In this document: one piece after another, positions 8,599-15,983 of the stretch
How the letters are laid out: each line of letters begins with the position of its first letter
Position numbering within the stretch: position 1 is the stretch's first letter
From: a virus
IMG/VR virus record: IMGVR_UViG_3300030102_000714
Location: 1 to 22,576 of that record
Length of the DNA stretch: 22,576 nt
Direction: 5' to 3' (one strand)
Made by a program: the position numbers and the translations under genes
Notes under the pieces: generated by a model
The model's input: only the letters and a program-made list of their open reading frames with translations
Told to the model about the DNA's origin: nothing
Databases searched by the model: none

Positions 8599-10344
8599 CT
8601 AATTTAACTTTATGTTTATAAAGAGAGATTTGTTTCTGTTAAAGATATCTAAAATAGGATCTCCTTCTTGAGCATTTCTTAACTCATTTTTTATGTCATC
8701 ATCAAGTTGATCGAAATCAAGTTTAACACCATCAAATTTTTGTAAAGGCTTGTATGCTCCTATAATTTGAGACAGAGCAGTTGCATAATTAGGGTCTGAC
8801 GGATCCATAGCCTCTTTATAAATACTACCACTCGTTTCTAGCTCTTTTATCTTCTGTCCAATGGCTTTTTTAACATTTTCTGGCATTGGCTTATCACTCA
8901 CATAACCTATACCGTATCCACCTAATTCACCTAAAATACCTCTGGTTTCTTGTGTATCTGTTATTTTGCTTATGTTCTTCTTGGATAAGATCTCTAGTAA
9001 ACTTTTACCGCTCTCTTTAAATTTTTGAGTTGGTTCTAAATTATCAGATGTTGCAGGTTTATTTGGATCAATCTTTGTAACATATCCATCAATAATAGCT
9101 CCTATTATTAAAGGCTCTTCCATCATCTTTAACTTTTGAAAAGCTATATCATTAGCTTTTTCTGCTTGATCTGCACTAACTTTAAATTTGAATTTTTCAA
9201 AATCCATATCGGCAAACGCTTTAAGATGGTTCATCTTCAACATTCTACCAGCAACTTCTCTGTTAAGTTGATTCAACAAGTTTTCTCTTTCTTGTCCAAA
9301 GAACTGACTTGTTATCTGATACTCTGACGCTGCTCTTTGTAGATTTAATGTGTTCTTTGCAAGTTCTTCTGCTTTAGCATCTTTCAACATAGTATATGCA
9401 GTTGTTGTATATGTTTTTACATCTTCTCTGTAATCATCTGTTAAGTTTTTCATGTCTCTTCCGTAACCTTCGAGACCTATGCCAAAACCTTTAGCTACGT
9501 TAGTTAAAGCGTTTTCTTTCTCACCAGCAGCCACTGCAAGACCTGCCCTCATCACATTTAACCAAACAGCAGATTGTTGATCTTTTGATAATTTTTCATC
9601 AAGCGTGTCTCTGTCGTAACCAAGAAGTTCAAACACATCATCTTTAACATCTGCAAAGTCAAGTTCTCTTGGTTTTTTGTTTAGAGCCTCTCTGTATTTT
9701 TCAACTGCCTTATTCATGGTTGTACCAAATAAATCTCTATTACCTAAATTTGACATATCTGTAGCAAAGTTTTTATATAAAGTGTTAATCTCGCCTGCTA
9801 TTTTTGTCATATTTTGTTTAGTAGGATTAAAATCAAACTCTTCTACAGCAGCAGTGTCATCTTCGGAGTCTGTTCTCAGTACGGTGTTAACATCTTTTGA
9901 TACATCTTCAACATCAACATTTGGTTTTGTGTCTAAAACTTTTTGAGTTGTGTTGTTTATTTTTGATTTCAAATCATCAACTGTTTTACTTGCTTTTTCT
10001 TTGGCTGTGTCTGTGGTAAGTTTTTTCTCAGTTGCAGCTATATCTTTTAGTTGTTCTAGTTTTGTTGCCTCTGCTGCAGGATCTACGTCTTCACTAGCCA
10101 TAACACCAACTTGTGGAAACCTAAATGTACCATCGTCTCTTTTGTCACCTCTAGCAACTCCCATAGTTTTTCCAGACATATCTAACATGGGTATTTGAAA
10201 AGTGTTTGTTACTATTGGATTTGCATTAGCGGTACTTGCTTTAATTAATTCTCCACTAGAAGCAAGTATACCACTAGGCATAGGACTGCTTCTCTTAATG
10301 TTAGGATTTTGAAACATTGGTCTGTCAAATACGCTTCTTATCAT
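8599..10344 (-). CDS. Probable internal virion protein, helical (581 aa)
   Basis: A 581-residue hydrophilic protein that I do not recognise by name. The N terminus is loosely structured (MIRSVFDRPMFQNPNIKRSS). A lysine/alanine-rich coiled-coil-like stretch at about 88-135 follows, including LEQLKDIAATEKKLTTD. Further long helices fill the centre (around 250-400, including ENALTNVAKGFGIGLEGYGR), and a compact C-terminal part contains DPNYATALSQIIGAYKPL. There is no signal peptide or membrane helix. Its start overlaps the stop of the upstream gene in a TAATG junction, and its stop lies 7 bases before the next start, so the genes are made together. Position between a Q/A-rich protein and the giant 1627-residue protein suggests one of the T7-like inner-core or P22-like ejected proteins. 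That role is inference from context. Confidence 0.75.
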   Translation of the reverse strand: MIRSVFDRPMFQNPNIKRSSPMPSGILASSGELIKASTANANPIVTNTFQIPMLDMSGKTMGVARGDKRDDGTFRFPQVGVMASEDVDPAAEATKLEQLKDIAATEKKLTTDTAKEKASKTVDDLKSKINNTTQKVLDTKPNVDVEDVSKDVNTVLRTDSEDDTAAVEEFDFNPTKQNMTKIAGEINTLYKNFATDMSNLGNRDLFGTTMNKAVEKYREALNKKPRELDFADVKDDVFELLGYDRDTLDEKLSKDQQSAVWLNVMRAGLAVAAGEKENALTNVAKGFGIGLEGYGRDMKNLTDDYREDVKTYTTTAYTMLKDAKAEELAKNTLNLQRAASEYQITSQFFGQERENLLNQLNREVAGRMLKMNHLKAFADMDFEKFKFKVSADQAEKANDIAFQKLKMMEEPLIIGAIIDGYVTKIDPNKPATSDNLEPTQKFKESGKSLLEILSKKNISKITDTQETRGILGELGGYGIGYVSDKPMPENVKKAIGQKIKELETSGSIYKEAMDPSDPNYATALSQIIGAYKPLQKFDGVKLDFDQLDDDIKNELRNAQEGDPILDIFNRNKSLFINIKLN

Positions 10345-11393
10345 TATGCTGCTTTCCCACCAAAGAAATTAGGAAAACCACCTGCAGCACCAACTGCTCC
10401 TAGACCCGCGATTCCTAGTCCAAGAAGTTGTGAAGATCTACTTGGTGGTGGAGTTGTTGTTCTTGATACAGTTTGTTGTAACGCTGGAACACCTCTGAAT
10501 ATATCAGATAAGAAACCTACTCTCTGGAATGGTAAAGCCTCTTGTGCCAATTCATTTGCTCTTGCTACATCAAGTTCTTTCTGTCCTTGTTGTTGTTGCA
10601 GACCACCTATTCCAAGCAATGTATTTACATCTTGGACACCTAACTGCTGCCCTAATTGACCAAGAGCAGCAGTTGATGTACCAAGTTGCCCGATTGTCTG
10701 ACCGAGTTGTCCAGTAGTCGCACCAAGTTGTCCAGTAGTTTGTCCTAATTGTCCAGTTAATTGTGCTTGTCGTAACGCTTGTTGTGCTCTTTGTGTCGCT
10801 GCTTGTTGTGCCAAGTTCTGTGCTTGTTGAAAACCAGCAGATCTTAATTGTGCACCAGTTCTTGCTTGTTGATCCATGACATTTCTTGCAATCTCTGCTT
10901 GAGCTATGCCTTGTCTAGATCCACCAAACGCACCACTTCCTATAGCTTGTCCAGCTAATTGATTCTGTTGCATCTGCCCTTGTCTTGCTATATCGGCTTG
11001 TGTCGCTGCAATCACATCTTCTGTAAATGGATTCATAAATTCTCTAAAAGATGTGGGATCAAAATCGTAAGTGGCTCCAGCAGTTTGATCTATTGCACTA
11101 CCAATAGTTCCTAATCCAGTACCGATTGTACCTAGTCCAGCACCAACAGCTCCTATACCTTGACCAATCGCCTCACTACCTCTTTGTATAAAAGGCTCGA
11201 AAGAACCTACACCTGCTCTAGCTCTGCTTATTGCATCTAGTTGACTTTGAGAAAGACCCGCCAACTGTTGTGGAGCAAAGGGCATGGTTGAACCAGGTTC
11301 TGTTACATTCTCTGCACTTTTAAATATATCTGCTAAAAATTCTTCTTGAAACGGTGCTAGTCTTACTATTTGTTCTTGTGTTGCTGTAGCCAT
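10344..11393 (-). CDS. Gln/Gly/Ala-rich ejection-type virion protein with TGQLG repeats
   Basis: A 349-residue protein with strongly biased composition. Residues 72-100 form a glycine-rich run (IGAVGAGLGTIGTGLGTIG). Residues 112-170 carry a block that I know from many phage virion proteins: FREFMNPFTEDVI, then QAIGSGAFGGSRQGIAQAE. Residues 185-215 are a Q/A helix, and residues 212-251 repeat a seven-residue phrase close to TGQLGQT. A hydrophobic, glycine-rich C terminus (322-348, LLGLGIAGLGAVGAAGGF) could insert in a membrane. These traits resemble small ejected proteins of podoviruses such as T7 gp14 or P22 gp20, which help form a channel across the cell envelope; the assignment is by analogy. 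The gene is joined to both neighbours by TAATG overlaps, which indicates coupled translation at matched levels. Confidence 0.75.
   Translation of the reverse strand: MATATQEQIVRLAPFQEEFLADIFKSAENVTEPGSTMPFAPQQLAGLSQSQLDAISRARAGVGSFEPFIQRGSEAIGQGIGAVGAGLGTIGTGLGTIGSAIDQTAGATYDFDPTSFREFMNPFTEDVIAATQADIARQGQMQQNQLAGQAIGSGAFGGSRQGIAQAEIARNVMDQQARTGAQLRSAGFQQAQNLAQQAATQRAQQALRQAQLTGQLGQTTGQLGATTGQLGQTIGQLGTSTAALGQLGQQLGVQDVNTLLGIGGLQQQQGQKELDVARANELAQEALPFQRVGFLSDIFRGVPALQQTVSRTTTPPPSRSSQLLGLGIAGLGAVGAAGGFPNFFGGKAA
10641..10760 (-). repeat. TGQLGQT heptad repeats within the 349-aa protein
   Basis: Residues 212-251 repeat a seven-residue unit (LTGQLGQ, TTGQLGA, TTGQLGQ, TIGQLGT and degenerate copies). 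The matching 21-base DNA repeat is visible as recurring CCAAGTTGTCCAGT-like phrases on the + strand. A period of seven with Leu at one position fits a helical or coiled bundle. Confidence 0.8.
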
Positions 11394-12205
11394 TATGCGA
11401 CCCTCTCTAGTTCAGACATCATTTCATACATTCTTGCAGCTCCAATGTCTCTGTCTCCACCGCCTGCACCTCTAACTGCTTTTGCAGTTAACACAAACTC
11501 TCCGTCTGATAGTCTTGCTGGTACAGAATCACTTGTGCCTGTTCCAGGCCCTTCAACTTCACCACCACCAGCGGCGGTCATTATTCCTACGTTTTTGTTT
11601 CTATCTTCTTCTTGTTTCCTTAAATCATTAAAATATCTTTTTCTATCTTCATCGTCATCTAGATTGTAACTCTTATCTCCAATAAAGCCAACACCTAATC
11701 TAGATTCACCTTTTGGATCTGGTCTTAGTTTAAATTCTTCTTGTTTTGGCTCTTCTCCAGTGAGTGCAGCTAAACCACCAATACCACCAATAGTTGCTAT
11801 ACCAGTAGGAGTCTTAGCAAAATCTACTGCCTTTTGAAAAAATGAAGGCTCTGGTGTCGGAACAAACTTAGGAATAGAAGAACTAGCTAAACCTGGAGCG
11901 GCACTATCTATTCCACTCGCAACAACAGAATCTGTAACTGCTTGTGTTCCAGCAGCCGTGGCACTTGGTGCGGCAGCCGTGAACAATTTACCACCACTTG
12001 CAGCATATCCACCAATACCACCGAGAAGTGCAGCTTTCAATGCGTCATCTGTGTCGGCACCTGCAGCGAGTGACCCTATACCTGCACCTAGAGCAGAACC
12101 TATGGCGGCAGAACCGAGTGGACCACCTATAGCAAAACCAATAGTGCCACCTATAACTGGAGCTGCTTTTTTTAAAATTTTTCTAAAACTTTTAAAAATA
12201 CCCAT
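11393..12205 (-). CDS. Membrane-active-looking virion protein with tape-measure-type C-terminal motif
   Basis: A 270-residue protein in two parts. The N terminus begins with a basic amphipathic segment (MGIFKSFRKILKKAAP). It continues into a long glycine/alanine zone (17-72) rich in GxxxG spacing, the pattern of glycine-zipper membrane helices, and a second hydrophobic stretch lies near 134-148 (IATIGGIGGLAAL). The C-terminal 55 residues carry GPGTGTSDSVPARLSDGEFV followed by LTAKAVRGAG. This signature ends many marine phage virion and tape-measure-like proteins and is of unknown function. I infer a protein that leaves the virion during infection and inserts in the host envelope. A GAGAGGG about 7 bases before the downstream gene's ATG lies within this gene's end. 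It starts directly after the stop of the 99-residue gene. Confidence 0.75.
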   Translation of the reverse strand: MGIFKSFRKILKKAAPVIGGTIGFAIGGPLGSAAIGSALGAGIGSLAAGADTDDALKAALLGGIGGYAASGGKLFTAAAPSATAAGTQAVTDSVVASGIDSAAPGLASSSIPKFVPTPEPSFFQKAVDFAKTPTGIATIGGIGGLAALTGEEPKQEEFKLRPDPKGESRLGVGFIGDKSYNLDDDEDRKRYFNDLRKQEEDRNKNVGIMTAAGGGEVEGPGTGTSDSVPARLSDGEFVLTAKAVRGAGGGDRDIGAARMYEMMSELERVA

Positions 12206-12505
12206 TTACGACACCGATACAGTAACATTACCTAATGTAGCAGTTCCAGAAGATCCGTCAACACCTGCTATGTTTAATAAACTTATTTTAACATCATTTC
12301 CAAATCTATACAAGGTTCCAGGCTCTAAACCCACATCACTTGTAGGCATGTTTGTAAAAACTAACTTAGTGTTTCTTCCTTCACCTGGATTATCAGATTG
12401 TTGTATAAAAAGATCTAAGGCTCTAACTAAATCAACAATGTATGTTTGATCGACCTCTCCAATCGGTAGAGGTAGTCTTGGTGAGACAAGATTTCTTGAA
12501 GACAT
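12206..12505 (-). CDS. Small conserved virion-associated protein (99 aa)
   Basis: A 99-residue protein without membrane segments. The N-terminal part contains LPLPIGEVDQTYIVDLVRALDLFI, a proline-bearing strand followed by a helix, and the C-terminal half looks like beta strands ending in GTATLGNVTVSVS. I recall small proteins of this form next to the gp10-like tail protein in marine phage genomes, but know of no assigned role. It overlaps the stop of the 621-residue gene in a TAATG junction with GGGAG a few bases upstream, so it is probably made in a fixed ratio to that protein. The ending TVSVS is close to the ending TVSTS of the 105-residue protein at 21416. A tail-hub accessory or assembly role is inference. 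Confidence 0.75.
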   Translation of the reverse strand: MSSRNLVSPRLPLPIGEVDQTYIVDLVRALDLFIQQSDNPGEGRNTKLVFTNMPTSDVGLEPGTLYRFGNDVKISLLNIAGVDGSSGTATLGNVTVSVS

Positions 12506-14370
12506 TATTTTCTCCCATCTGGTCTAATATCTACTCTTGGAGTTCCAAGTTTCCATGCTACACCCTGCTCCGTTGATTCGAGCTTCATGTTAAAAGATCT
12601 TCCTCTAAGTCTTACATTAATTAAATCAGTGAATTGTTCTACTGGTGCTGTTGCAGTTCTTACACTCGATCCACCTGAATTATTAGCATAAGTGCTACCA
12701 GGTCCTTTTCTTGCTTGTAACGTAAAAGTAGCACTTGGATTACCAGTATTTGATGTGGATCCGTTGAATGTAATATCTGGAATCAACTGCTTTATAAAAC
12801 TAAATTGATAACCATCACCAATATCTATTTGACTAGATTCAACAGATGCAGTCATAGCTGAGCCATCGTCATCATTACCACTCTCATGATTAAATAAATT
12901 AGGAGAGCCTGCGGCTATAGGAAATGATCGTATGCCTCTGTCAAGCCAAGCCGTTCTAGAAAGTGTTCCATAGTACCATATTTTTTCTAAATAATTATAT
13001 ATAACATATTTATCATTTTCTTCTGAACTAGCAGAAGGATAGAACCACCATATCTCACCCCATTTAGAATTGACTCCAGCAACAACTTTATCTGACTGTG
13101 CTGAGTTAAAATCTAAAAATACTTTATCTCTAACTGTGCAAGGTATTTGTTGTGTTTGTCCACCATACACATAAAAATTATCTTTACCCATCCAAAAAAC
13201 AGCATCATCCACTGCAACAGCAGCTTTAGGACTCATGATTGTAATATTTTTAGATAGCTCTTGTAGACCAAAAGTAAACGGAGGTCCGATAAATCTCATA
13301 CTGAATAAACTTCTATCTGTGTAAACAAGTATTTGTTGTTTTGTTTCTACAGCCTGCACAAAAGTAGAACCACTACTTAGTCTTAAATCTCCAGCAGTAT
13401 TCGTGGCAGTGGGAGTAAAATCAGTCAAAGACTCTTGAGATCCGAAGCGAATAAGTAAAGGATCTTGTGTCGTGGTTCCAATAGTATTTGCTCCAAAAAC
13501 AATAACATGTCTATCAAGATCTGATACTAATACTTGTTTCGCAATAGTTGGTGCATCTGAAGCACCAGACAAACTTGTTATATTTACTGCGGCTGTGCCA
13601 GTTCCATTTGATTTATCCCAATGAAAGACACCACCGTCTCTTGCATTAATTAGTAAATCTTCACCAAAATTATCATGACTCCACAAACGAAGTTGAGCCG
13701 TTGTGCCACTTGCTGCGGCTTGACCCCAACCAAAAGTTGATAAATCAGCGTTTACACCACCATATCCACCTGCACCCCAGCCATTACCACCAACACCAGT
13801 GTTAAGACCAACATTAATTTGATATACTCCGTCTACACCAGAGCCACCATTACCACTATCGGATGAATTTGCAGTTGCAGTCGCTGTTATTTTATAAGAA
13901 TTAGCATTAACAACGGATGTGATTTGATGCTCTTTATTTAATACAGAAGCCGTGATGTTACCACCTAGAGTAACTGCACCAGATATTGTAACAAAATCAT
14001 TTGCCACCGCACCATGAGAAGAGTCAGTTACTACTAATTCAGCGGAACCATCGGTTGCTGCAAAGGTAATACTATTAGTAGAAGTTTTACGAGTGGGAGT
14101 AACATCAAAAAAAGTGCCACCTTCTTCTATGTAATATTTTAAATGTGTGCCTACGCCTAAAAAGTTAGAGCCGTCTAACGCTATCCAGTTATGTAAAGCT
14201 CTGGCTGTTCCTTCATAAGTGTTGTCAGTTGCTTTAACCCAACCACCTATTTTTTCTGGGAAACCTGCATAGAATCTAACTTTTTCACAATCAAAAAAGC
14301 CACCTTCATTTGAGTAAGAGGTGATCTCTCTATTTATACCTGGTCTAAATTTTAAACTAGTTAATGGCAT
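12505..14370 (-). CDS. P22 gp10-like tail hub/packaged-DNA stabilisation protein
   Basis: A 621-residue beta-rich protein with the characteristic opening FRPGINREITSYSNEGGFFD and EKIGGW. That opening marks a large marine phage family related to P22 gp10, the protein that plugs the neck and connects it to tail needle and fibres. The N-terminal domain (1-100) is followed by an inserted strand-rich module (about 105-185) with Thr/Ala repeats. A tryptophan/glycine linker (GWGAGGYGG, WGQAAASG) comes next. The rest looks like a beta-propeller (RLWSHDNFGEDLLINARDGG, VFWMGKDNFYVYGG, WGEIWWFYP), ending with RVDIRPDGRK. No catalytic motif is seen. An AAGAGGT lies 4 bases before the ATG. The gene follows the two dioxygenases and precedes the ejection proteins, as expected for the tail hub. 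The inserted module could instead be a receptor or carbohydrate-binding domain. Confidence 0.8.
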   Translation of the reverse strand: MPLTSLKFRPGINREITSYSNEGGFFDCEKVRFYAGFPEKIGGWVKATDNTYEGTARALHNWIALDGSNFLGVGTHLKYYIEEGGTFFDVTPTRKTSTNSITFAATDGSAELVVTDSSHGAVANDFVTISGAVTLGGNITASVLNKEHQITSVVNANSYKITATATANSSDSGNGGSGVDGVYQINVGLNTGVGGNGWGAGGYGGVNADLSTFGWGQAAASGTTAQLRLWSHDNFGEDLLINARDGGVFHWDKSNGTGTAAVNITSLSGASDAPTIAKQVLVSDLDRHVIVFGANTIGTTTQDPLLIRFGSQESLTDFTPTATNTAGDLRLSSGSTFVQAVETKQQILVYTDRSLFSMRFIGPPFTFGLQELSKNITIMSPKAAVAVDDAVFWMGKDNFYVYGGQTQQIPCTVRDKVFLDFNSAQSDKVVAGVNSKWGEIWWFYPSASSEENDKYVIYNYLEKIWYYGTLSRTAWLDRGIRSFPIAAGSPNLFNHESGNDDDGSAMTASVESSQIDIGDGYQFSFIKQLIPDITFNGSTSNTGNPSATFTLQARKGPGSTYANNSGGSSVRTATAPVEQFTDLINVRLRGRSFNMKLESTEQGVAWKLGTPRVDIRPDGRK

Positions 14371-14379
14371 TTGTACCTC

Positions 14380-14964
14380 TTATTTAAACGGCTCACCACA
14401 AAACCATGTTACCAAAGAGTATCTTGTTCCTTTTGTTACTGGTTTTACTCTATGTTGCATATAAGACGGAAAAACTATTATTGTGCCCATCTTAGCTAAA
14501 ATTGTATCTTTTGCAAAAAACTCAAACTCACCACCCTCATACTCATCATTTAATATTATTGACATAGATAATTTTCTAGTTTTACCATGTGTATATTTAT
14601 TTCCGTTTTCAAATCGTGTAAAACCATTACCATCTTGATGAAATTTAAAATGTCCGTCTTTATTATATCGTGCTATCTGCATCCTTTCAGATGAGTCTAT
14701 TTGAAAATTCCAATTTGAATTTGTATTAGCTGTATGTAGATAATTCCAAACTATTTCATAAAGCCATTGTTCATCACTCCAAGCAACATCAGTAATTCTT
14801 TGGTCTTTGGCAGTTTTACCCTCTTTATTTAAATTTGATATTACCTCTGCTGGTTTCCAATCTTTTGCTAATCCTATTATTTTTTTACATGTTTCTTCAT
14901 CGAGTTCTCTTTCAAAGAACCAATAATCATCAGTTGCATTTTTTTGGATTGGAATACTGTCCAT
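14380..14964 (-). CDS. 2-oxoglutarate/Fe(II) dioxygenase, PKHD/prolyl-4-hydroxylase type
   Basis: A 194-residue 2-oxoglutarate-dependent oxygenase, which would use O2 and 2-oxoglutarate to hydroxylate a protein or small molecule, giving succinate and CO2. The iron triad is visible: His109 and Asp111 in KFHQDG, and His171 in MQHRV. Arg181 in KGTRYSLVTW is the expected 2-oxoglutarate carboxylate ligand. The core strands RKLSMSIILNDEYEGGEFEF and GTIIVFPSYMQH match the PKHD-type (YbiX/PiuC) hydroxylases. The length is slightly short, because there is no added C-terminal domain. GGGGGG in the end of the upstream gene lies 8 bases before the ATG, and the two dioxygenase genes are only 3 bases apart. 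The substrate is unknown. The position between adhesin and tail-hub genes makes a virion protein a candidate substrate, but that is inference. Confidence 0.92.
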   Translation of the reverse strand: MDSIPIQKNATDDYWFFERELDEETCKKIIGLAKDWKPAEVISNLNKEGKTAKDQRITDVAWSDEQWLYEIVWNYLHTANTNSNWNFQIDSSERMQIARYNKDGHFKFHQDGNGFTRFENGNKYTHGKTRKLSMSIILNDEYEGGEFEFFAKDTILAKMGTIIVFPSYMQHRVKPVTKGTRYSLVTWFCGEPFK

Positions 14965-14967
14965 GTT

Positions 14968-15579
14968 TTAAACCCCCCATCTATCCCACAAATAACTATA
15001 CCAACCTGTAACTATAGTTTTCTCTTTCGTTTGTGAGATCTGACCGACATGAGTGTGTGTCCAATCTACAGGAAAAATAACAGTCTTACCTTTTTGTGCT
15101 TTGATAATTCTATTTTGATAAATAAACTTAGTGCCACCATCATCTAAATCATTTAAGTATGTCATGAAAACCAAAATTCTTTTTATGGTTTTATTAAAAC
15201 TACCATTTCTTTCAAAGTGTTCTATTTTAAAACCACCACCTATTGGATAATGTTGAATGTTATAACCTTCAACAATATTAAACCTAACAACATGTTCTAA
15301 ATGTGGGTATATTTTTACATAATCATCTAAACATTTTTGTAATTCAATGCGATAATCCGTAAAAGGTTGTTCCCAATAATTAGCATCTATTGGTAAATCT
15401 GTTGACTCTTTAAAATCTTTTTTAACAATACTACCTTGTTTATTGGTTATCGCTTGTCCTGGTTCATGTTTGTCTGGATTGTTTTTAAAATACTCAACTA
15501 TGGCATCACAAATTTCTTCGGGTATATGCCATGTTTGTATAAAGTCTTCATTTTTTGTTATTGGATTCTGATAATTCAA
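14968..15579 (-). CDS. 2-oxoglutarate/Fe(II) dioxygenase with an HxE metal motif, TTG start
   Basis: A second 2-oxoglutarate oxygenase, 203 residues, only distantly similar to its neighbour. The fold's signature strands are KRILVFMTYLNDLDDGGTKF and GKTVIFPVDW. The likely iron ligands are His121 and Glu123 in EHFERNG (HxE in place of the commoner HxD) and His175 or His177 in WTHTHVG. Lys187, in EKTIVTGWY, sits where the 2-oxoglutarate-binding Arg or Lys is expected. Relatives of this HxE type with the WTHTH phrase occur in marine cyanophages and other marine phages. The start is a TTG. An in-frame stop lies just upstream, no other start codon comes between, the next in-frame methionine is deep inside the fold, and AAGG lies 9 bases before the TTG. 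The substrate is unknown. Confidence 0.9.
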   Translation of the reverse strand: MNYQNPITKNEDFIQTWHIPEEICDAIVEYFKNNPDKHEPGQAITNKQGSIVKKDFKESTDLPIDANYWEQPFTDYRIELQKCLDDYVKIYPHLEHVVRFNIVEGYNIQHYPIGGGFKIEHFERNGSFNKTIKRILVFMTYLNDLDDGGTKFIYQNRIIKAQKGKTVIFPVDWTHTHVGQISQTKEKTIVTGWYSYLWDRWGV

Positions 15580-15592
15580 GGTTCTATGCCTT
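15577..15592 (-). promoter_or_regulatory. TTG initiation region of the second dioxygenase
   Basis: On the - strand, AAGG (complement of 15589-15592) overlaps the stop codon of the upstream gene and sits 9 bases before TTG (15579-15577). An in-frame TGA a few codons upstream rules out a longer reading, so this weak start is the only one that preserves the N-terminal strand of the enzyme. Confidence 0.65.
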
Positions 15593-15974
15593 ACTCATAT
15601 CTTTTCCAGCCAGTGGTATTATCTGCCTGGTATGCGTCTTCGTCCCAATAATATACATAATCATCATCTGGGTGATCGCCAAGTGGTGATTCCCAAATCC
15701 ATTTTTTGGTATTTAAAATCCAACTTGGTTGTGGTTTAGGTCTATAAAAAACATCATTTGTACTATCATAGATATAACCGATCCCAGCAAAGTTACCTCT
15801 CAAAGCAACGCCACCATCAGGTAATCCAGTATCAGTATCAATATGTTCACCTTGTCGTGTATTATATGATGTTTGAACCCATGTTTCGTTTTCTGGTAAG
15901 GTGTCTATGAAATCTTGTTCTGCAACAATTACATTTGTTACAATCCCATCTTCTACTTTTGCAAAATGTGCCAT
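15591..15974 (-). CDS. Small conserved fibre-neighbour protein (127 aa)
   Basis: A 127-residue protein beginning MAHFAKVEDGIVTNVIVAEQD. I recognise this opening from many marine cyanophage and other marine phage genomes, where it lies near tail fibre genes. The middle has TWVQTSYNTRQG and a GGVALRGNFAGIGYIYD strand pair. The C-terminal half is rich in Trp, Tyr and Asp (YRPKPQPSWIL, KKWIWESP, YVYYWDEDAY). The exposed aromatic residues suggest a small carbohydrate- or fibre-contacting domain, but its role has not been settled as far as I know. AGGGAT lies 5 bases before the ATG, overlapping the stop region of the adhesin-like gene. It could be a fibre tip, a fibre assembly chaperone or a minor baseplate component. 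Confidence 0.8.
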   Translation of the reverse strand: MAHFAKVEDGIVTNVIVAEQDFIDTLPENETWVQTSYNTRQGEHIDTDTGLPDGGVALRGNFAGIGYIYDSTNDVFYRPKPQPSWILNTKKWIWESPLGDHPDDDYVYYWDEDAYQADNTTGWKRYE

Positions 15975-15983
15975 GTTTTATCC

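Noticed and set aside
10309-10659. A 116-codon + strand frame
   Set aside because: It spans the junction of two well-supported - strand genes and has no matching motif or ribosome-binding site.
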